This document shows, piece after piece, positions 57,301 to 64,000 of a stretch of 64,000 bases of DNA (position 1 is its first letter; every line of letters starts with the position of its first letter). The translations under genes and the position numbers were made by a program. This DNA comes from Filosporella fistucella (Eukaryota; Ascomycota; Leotiomycetes; Helotiales): positions 124,001 through 188,000 of the forward strand of contig JAQJZZ010000004.1 of assembly GCA_030077755.1 (NCBI GenBank), given 5' to 3'. Under the pieces are notes generated by a model, which was not told the DNA's origin, searched no databases, and was given only the letters and a program-made list of their open reading frames with translations.

Positions 57301-60300
57301 ATCTTCAACCAAAGAAAACGTGAAGATACACTGCACCTTTCCTCGGAAATTATTAATCTACCAGCGCATGATCGATCACGCCCATGCATCTCTTACCAGA
57401 AAGGCTCCTCGCCAAAGAGGGATTGACATGCTCACATGCAGAAACGACAGAGGCATGTGTGTGCAAGACTGAGACATTGCTGCTAACGAAAGACATGATG
57501 GCTGCAGAATGGCTAGAGGTAGTCGGATGCTACCGAATGAGAGACCAATGAGGGGGAGTAAGTTAGAGGAAAAAGGAAAGAAAGGCGGTATATGCACTGC
57601 CCTTTGATATCCCGAGGGAAGACATGTCTCTTCTTGCGAGGAAGCTATCGAACGTAATGCCCCTCCACTTTTGCATGTGGTCAGGAATGAATACGTATCT
57701 GATTTTCTATACAACGTATTCCTTCCGGTACCCGTTCTCTTTTCATCCAGATGCAGATACCAAGTAGATATCCTCGGGCCTGGTCTTACGACCCTTCATC
57801 ATCATCGCATGTCCAATCCATCACCTGCTTAGGAAATACGGGGCGACGGAGCGATCCTACGAAGCATGCACAATTACCTCTCTTCAAGCAAAACCACGAT
57901 CCTGATCGTCCCGGAGATCTGACGCTTGTGTGCAGTGTGTGTGGAGAGAGTGTGAGTGCCCCCTGCATCAGGCGCTGATCAGTGAACTCTATTTTGAAAT
58001 GCTACAGAAGACGCCGTTGGGAACTTGGTGTTTATTGGTGGTTATTGGTGGTAGGGAGATACTAGGTGACATTGGGAGGGTGGTGCATTAGTTTTTGGGC
58101 TGGGCGAGGTGGACATTAGGAGGGAACAGAGGTGAAGTTGATGAGAAGGACAGGAGTGGGGATAAGCGAGCAGAGGCCAGAAGAGGTGAAGAATTGCTTT
58201 TTCTTTTCCCAACTACTGCAGATTTTGATGATCTTTCGAACGGTACGTATCTTGGTAACGTGTAAGACAAATCATATTTCTGTTTCGGAATCCGGGTTTG
58301 TGGGGCTGAGTTGAGGGGAAACGTACTGCGTAATAATGTGTGAGTGCCATGTGTCTTTCAGCTTTTCACTTTTTTACTTTTTATGCCCTTTCCATACTCT
58401 GCGATGATCGGCATCTTTCCCCTTCAAAATCCCGTGGCACTGAAGTACAAGGCAAGACAAAGCAAGCAAGTACCATACCTTAATACCAGTCTTCTTGGCG
58501 TGGCTATAGCTTCAACATTTTCAGCTTCAGTTGAGTTTGCCCGTAGAGTAGCTAGACAAAATGACAAGCGGGCCGACCAGTGACAAGAGGGTGCTGCCGT
58601 AATGCGATCATACTTTAGTCAAGTAAGTAATTGAGTCTCCTCTTACGGTCCGTCGAGTACTTCTTGGCTCATCCATCGGCTACGCCTCCTTTTTCCCTGC
58701 CGCCTGTCAGACTGTCATCAATGCATCGCATACCGCAAAGCTCAACCAGAACAGAGACAAGATTATCGATTTCTAACTTTTTGCCAAGGGTCCGCATACA
58801 TTTCATCAATTGATTTCGAGGTTGTGGTCCCAAATGTACCAAACACGTATTCTTCCGAAGCAGGCTGAACAAAGCTGGTAAAGCTGCTTGTGCTTGAACA
58901 AGAAACGACTGCATGGCTGCAAGAAGGCTGACCCCCACGAAATATTACATACAAAACGGCAGAGGGTTGGAGTTAAGAAGTGAGTGCTGCTCCCGGATTA
59001 CCCAAAACAGATACAAGTCAGTGACGGAATCCCGAATTAATCCTTGGATATATGCCGCGCGTTATTAGTTCGATATTTGGTGCATGAATTTTGCATGTTA
59101 ATTGAGTTGTAATTCAGCGTGCCCTGTTCAAAAGGTTCAAATCCCGAATGTATCAATATCGCATCCTCGCGTTGTAAATCGAATCAGACTTTCTCACAGA
59201 GGCGTTCTTGGACATGATATCCGGGAAGCGAGGAGGGAAACGTTTCGCACGGTCTTGAGGGCAAGGATGAAGAGGAGACGGTTCCACGTTCGGAGCGGGA
59301 GGGAACGAGACGAGTCGATCGTCTTGGAGTCTGGATAGTGGAGTGGATCGGACGTCTGAGAGTAAGGAAGGGAAGCTCACAACAGGATCAGGATCACGGA
59401 CGGCCTTGAGAGCCAGATTCAAGATGGGGTGGGCTGGGACTGGGCCTGCTTTTCAAATGCCACACTGTTTAAAAAAAGTGGACAAGTCTTGGCCGGGAAA
59501 TGTGCTAGGACCGTGAACAAGCCCGTGAACATATTTCCCGAGAGGGAACTTTTCCGAGATGTGTTGTTTGAAGACCAGAAGAAGGATGCCGTGGTTTGGT
59601 GGGTGTAGGTGGTAGGTGGTAGGTGGGAGGTGGTGTGTGCTTGAGAGGGAGGGAAAAGGAGGAGGAGGAGAAGCAACATGGACGAGCAAGACCAAGAGAT
59701 TTGCCTCGGAGCAGTTCTTCAGCAGGATGTGCCCCGAGAAGTGCATCAAGTCAAGTGCAGTGTAACACAATAAGAACTGTTACTTTTCGGATTTTCCACA
59801 ATGACCTATCCAACCAGCTTCTCTGGCTCTGGCTTTGGCTTTGTGCAAGGCGGAGCAAGGCATGGCATGGTAACTGGAAATGCCCATTGTTTGGTACCGA
59901 CATTTTATGCAGGAAACATGAGTGCGAGATGCCTTCAAAACCCACGATCCCCAACACGAATCATGAAGAGTCCATGTGACCAGAGTGGAATTATGCAGGA
60001 CACAAACCTCATACCCCCTCCTCTTGGCTCCCAGAAGCAAGTTATCAACCAATCCCACGCCTGTCTTTCTCCCAGAACTCCGGTTCCATTGCGACAACGT
60101 CCAAATTCCTTCCGCCTCGCTGTCATAAGTTGGCCTCCTCGTTGGCTGTATGCGATTTATGCTTTGAGCTAGAGAGAGTGAATGAGTCGTGAGCGACCCT
60201 TACTACGGCTTATAAGATGAGGGCATCGTCACTCTTTGTCCCTTTCTTTCTGTATCTGTACAACGTTGCAAGCAGTATCAATAGGATGTTTCCATGAGAT

Positions 60301-63300
60301 GCGTACTCCGTAATGCTACATGAGCCCTTTACGCTGATGTGGGAAACTGGTTCTTCATTACTCGCTAAGAGCCCCTAAGCAGGAAAGCTTGCGAGAAAGC
60401 TGGAGACTGAGAGGCGTGGACCAACGAGTTGGAAATTAGAATGCTGACTTAAAAGGCTATTCTATGAATAATATCTCCGAACCGAGCTGGGGTCCAGAAC
60501 CCTTGAAAGGTAAATAACTGGTGACAGTGACATTCACAAAATCAGGCAAGCTAGGCTGATGTCTTTGGCGTTGAAACGCTCTGTCTTTGTCTTTCCTTTC
60601 TCTTTGACATCTCCAGATTTGCCTCTGCCTTGACTTTGTGGTGATCAGGGCTCGTGTGTCCAAAGCTCCACGGCTGCAAGTCAAATGTTAGCACAGAATC
60701 AGAGTTCCCGTACCGCACCGTAACCGTAATGCCCTAAGTTAGGGTGCTTCTCCAGTGCTCCACCAGGGTACTATTGGCGGGCAAGCCACCGAAACCAGCA
60801 TCAGCTCCAGCGCCTGCTCCCTGTACTGTAGCTTCAGTGCTCCAACACCAACACACCGTTTCTACTCAGGAGTCGGAAGAACATCGGTCTGATAGCTTGC
60901 GACGAAGGCTGATCTGATGCTGGAGCTGGAACATCTCTTCTTACTCCGTGCTTCTTACCGGAAAGTCCAATACCCTGATTTCCTGAGTCCCTCACCTTCC
61001 AACCAACAGCTCCTGTGCAAGTACTTCGAACCCACTTCTTCTTGCTAACTCATGCCCATCATCCATCACCAATCATCCACGCTCAGCCCAGCCCAGTCCA
61101 GCCCAGCGTCGCCCCAGAACAAGAAACAGATTCAGAAACAGAAACACCCTGAAACCCTGACCAGAAGGCGTAATTTACCGATCTCTCGCATAACACATCG
61201 ATGGAAGATGCCAGTTTGCTCTCTATTTCCCAAGTTGCAGATTGGCTAAACTCGAATTCGGCCAGATCAAGTGGAGGAAGCTTCAAGACTTCAGGCGAGG
61301 CATTGGGTGTCGCTGCAGATAGTTGCAGATTTCTTGACTGCCTTGCAACTTACTTTCCCCACGTATGATGTATGCTGTATGTTGCCGTGATGGGATTTGG
61401 CCATGGCACCAATAAGAGCCGAAGTGAAGGGATTGATGGAGCAGAGACAAAATGAGGCGGAGATGAGGGCATTCAAGTCACCGACTTCTCGTTGCAATGT
61501 CTTACTCTTGCAGCTGTCTTTGAAAGGGGCTTGAAAAAGAGGGGTACACAACGCCTCAACGCCATGTCTCAATTCTCAATGGGCGAGGCATGTTATGGTA
61601 AAGCTAGCAGGACAGACAAATAACCGTCCTGCTGCAGATTCCTAGTAGCATGCAACAAAAGTCTCACTCCCAGCAGTTCACCTCACGAAATGTCTCCCAT
61701 ATCTCCGACCATGTCTCATGAAAAATAAGTTTTGAATATCACGCTGTTATCAATCTGACTGTATCATCTACACTTACCGTCTCCAACTCCCACCTCCCCT
61801 CGTAAGTACCACTTTTCATACTTTCGCAAGTTCCCTACCGTCTCCTCTTCTCTTCGATTGCCCTTCCCTCAGTCCCACGCCTCGGGTGATCGTCAACATG
61901 GCCGTTTTTTCTTCGTCCTGTGCAGGAGACAAGATAGACGTTTCTCTTGCCCTCTTTCGGTTGATATGCCGGTGATAACCCTGACGCTTGAATCGAGGAG
62001 ACCCGCAAACTCCCCGTAGTCGCGAAAGGGTGACGACGGTGTAATTTATGGGCCTAGCACTATGATGATGGTCTTGATGAGAAAGAAAGTGGATGTGAGC
62101 GTGGGGTTGCATTTTGAGTTTTCGATTTTGATTTGGGTATGGGTTCCTGTATGTATCGTACGCTGCCGATGCTGGATGGCCTGATGGATGGGCATGCAAG
62201 ATGCTACTTTGATATTGTGAGAATGGGATGGTACAGCACGGAGGTACTGGCACTGGACAGGTGCAGAACAGGGCAAGGTTACTCGTTAGGAGTACCGCGC
62301 CGTTGCATCTGAGAATCTGGAACCAGGACACAGAAATGGTCTCAGAAATGATTTTCAAAATCCCAAGCCGCTTCAATTCCCTACCACAGTTTCCCGTGTC
62401 TTCAGGCTCCTATCTACCAAGTAATTGATTCTGATGACTGAAGATTAATTGCATATGGATTTGTGTAACCTCATTGGGAATTACTAGTGCGCGCCATCAA
62501 TTCAGGCTGCTCGTAATAATTCGTGGAATGGCACAGTTGTCCGCTAGCAATGACAACCCGTGGTGAACCCGAATGCTGAGCTTAGGGAGTAGTTGGCTTT
62601 GGTGGTCTCGCTTCTCACTCACCACTCAGCATGTGCCAAAATGTCGCTACAAAGGTAAGCATGAATTGGATGTCTGATTACGAACCATCAACAGTATGAC
62701 CGGTTGTTCATGACCAAGATTGAGATATAAATGGGTGTGACGGTGTCTTGCTATGTAGAATTGGGTATGGCATTCGTAAGTCTGGACAAGATATTGAGAC
62801 CTTCTTTCCGGCAAGAATGCACTAAAAATGGGAGTTAGTACCGCTCCAGGGTATTTAACATCTTGAAATAAAAATATCACATACCAAAAATGTTCAAGAC
62901 TGCCCATGATTCCCACTAGCCCCATCAGCATAGCTCTGTCCGGACTTTTAGGACCTCAGCACGGTCTTGGAACGGCCTCCCGTCTTCGATCCTGCTATCA
63001 GCCTATCACCCGCTAGGGAAGTGGATGTGCGGCTGGTGGATGCTCCCTTCACATCAAGATCGTGCCCGCAATTGCAACCAGCTAGCCAGCCTGGACGAGG
63101 GACGGACGGCGGCGCACGATCGAAACCAAAGTTTGCTCGGAGAAATCCATGTCAAAAGCAATAATAGAAGGATTTGCGAATCTATATCGTGGACATTGGA
63201 ATCTTGGCTGTCGGACGCGTAAAGCATGCTATGATTCTCCAAGAAAGATGACTTGTACTGTGCCTTGTTAAAGAATAACAAGTTACTATTATCAGCAACC

Positions 63301-64000
63301 TTGAGTGTTTATAGCATTGTAGATCTTGGGCACTTTAGACTCCTTGAAGCTCAAGCCACGACTCAGGGACAGAAGCCGACAAAAGCCTGCCACTGGTTGC
63401 CCTCGAAAGGAGGACGCTGCACTGCATATTGCTGGCAGGCTAGGCTAGGGCTTCAATGCATTCATAACCTACAGCATTCCCCTTGTTGTGCCGGGCCCAG
63501 CTGCATCTCGGAGCAAAGAGCGACGGTAGGCCTGTTGTATTATTGTGATATTTGTGGGCTGTTCTGATTTTTATGACGACTTTGGTGGTGCTGTTGAATG
63601 TCGAGAAATGACTTACTGGTTCAACTCAGAGTGTAAAGAAATACTGTGATATGTACTGCCTACTTCAATAACATCAACAAGATTATAACGAAGCTTTCAC
63701 CTCCAAAGCAAGATATACCTTGCACAACTACTTGTACAAAGTCAGGAAGTAGGATCCTGCTACCTGTTACTGCTCCCTAGCTGTACAGGACGCCGTACAT
63801 ATGTGCTGCGTGCACGTCCAGTATTTCAACACCCGCAGCCCCTGACCTTTCCCTGAATTATTCCTCTATGCCCTGTCCTACTTAAAATACCCCCTTCTAC
63901 TGCCTTCTTCCCCCAACCCTCCCTGCAGACTGCAACCTGCACTGTCCGCACTGCTCACTACTGCCCACTGCTCGCAGCTCACGCACCAGCCCAGGGCCCT
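54387..64000. other. 9.6-kb region without a supported gene
   Basis: The longest open frames are 186 codons (61816-62376, minus), 135 codons (56759-57166, minus) and about 120 codons; none shows a domain, and they overlap frames on the other strand. Base composition alternates between AT-rich and CT/GA-rich blocks. The last 250 bp (63830-64000) is pyrimidine-rich, like a fungal promoter or leader, which could belong to a gene starting beyond the window on the plus strand. Such long spaces in filamentous fungi often flank regulators with long leaders, but nothing here shows which gene. I saw no tRNA, rRNA, terminal repeats or transposase fragments. Confidence 0.45.
59598..59637 (+). repeat. 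G-rich GGT(A/G)GGT-type repeat, possible quadruplex
   Basis: A run of GGTGGGTGTAGGTGGTAGGT character, about 40 bp, with eight or more GG doublets. It could form a two-tier G-quadruplex on the plus strand; this is inferred from sequence only. Confidence 0.55.

Noticed and set aside
59120..59150. B-box-like GGTTCAAATCC
   Set aside because: No A box or stems upstream; single chance match.
60795..60935. Imperfect inverted words around cagcatcagctcc and gatgctggagctg
   Set aside because: Short, interrupted matches in a repetitive GC/CT context; no element structure.
61816..62376. 186-codon minus-strand frame
   Set aside because: No domain, odd composition (His/Arg/Pro) and no promoter or splice context; likely chance.

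Overview
The window looks like nuclear DNA of a filamentous ascomycete (Pezizomycotina). Genes are split by 45-60 nt introns with GT-AG (twice GC-AG) borders and CTAAC/CTGAC-type branch points. Spacers are a few hundred bases to a few kb, and several products are typical of mould fungi (HET-domain relic, secreted M14 and M28 peptidases, GPI-type wall protein). Leotiomycetes (Helotiales) is my best guess from overall feel; that is inference. I see no prokaryotic, viral or organellar signal.

Layout. 1-8 kb is a housekeeping block: a Ubc4/5-type E2 (minus), glutaryl-CoA dehydrogenase (minus), the FEN1/Rad27 flap endonuclease (plus, sharing a 446-bp promoter with the dehydrogenase) and a Ser/Pro-rich unknown (minus). 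8-13.5 kb is gene-poor, with one small gene carrying FTF(E/Q) motif repeats behind a 54-bp tandem repeat. 13.7-16.6 kb is the phosphatidylinositol-4-phosphate 5-kinase (Mss4/Its3 type). 18.3-19.3 kb is linker histone H1 with six exons. 20.4-27.3 kb is a graveyard: decayed coding fragments, a multiply broken protein kinase and a multiply broken HET-domain gene. 28.3-29.4 kb is a Gln-rich repeat protein. 31-38.5 kb holds an FAD monooxygenase, a three-repeat GPI-type surface protein and a 3-ketosteroid-dehydrogenase-like flavoprotein. 38.6-44.3 kb holds a Cys-rich single-pass membrane protein and two tandem secreted peptidases. 45.5-54.4 kb holds a 1374-residue C2H2 protein, an Eco1-type cohesin acetyltransferase with unusual C-terminal motifs, and a Pro-rich adaptor-like protein. 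54.4-64 kb has no gene I can support.

How they relate. FEN1 and Eco1 both act at the replication fork (both carry PCNA-interaction-like motifs), but they lie 45 kb apart and form no cluster. The two peptidases are plausibly an extracellular protein-degradation pair. The two flavoproteins around the GPI-type protein could belong to accessory metabolism, but no cluster backbone enzyme is present. The most unusual observations are a 5-nt microexon in FEN1 that carries the codon of its first catalytic aspartate, the kinase/HET relics, the divergent Eco1 acetyl-CoA motif, and the in-frame 54-bp leader repeat. I did not find a convincing wholly new system. Exon borders were worked out by hand and checked for reading-frame closure.
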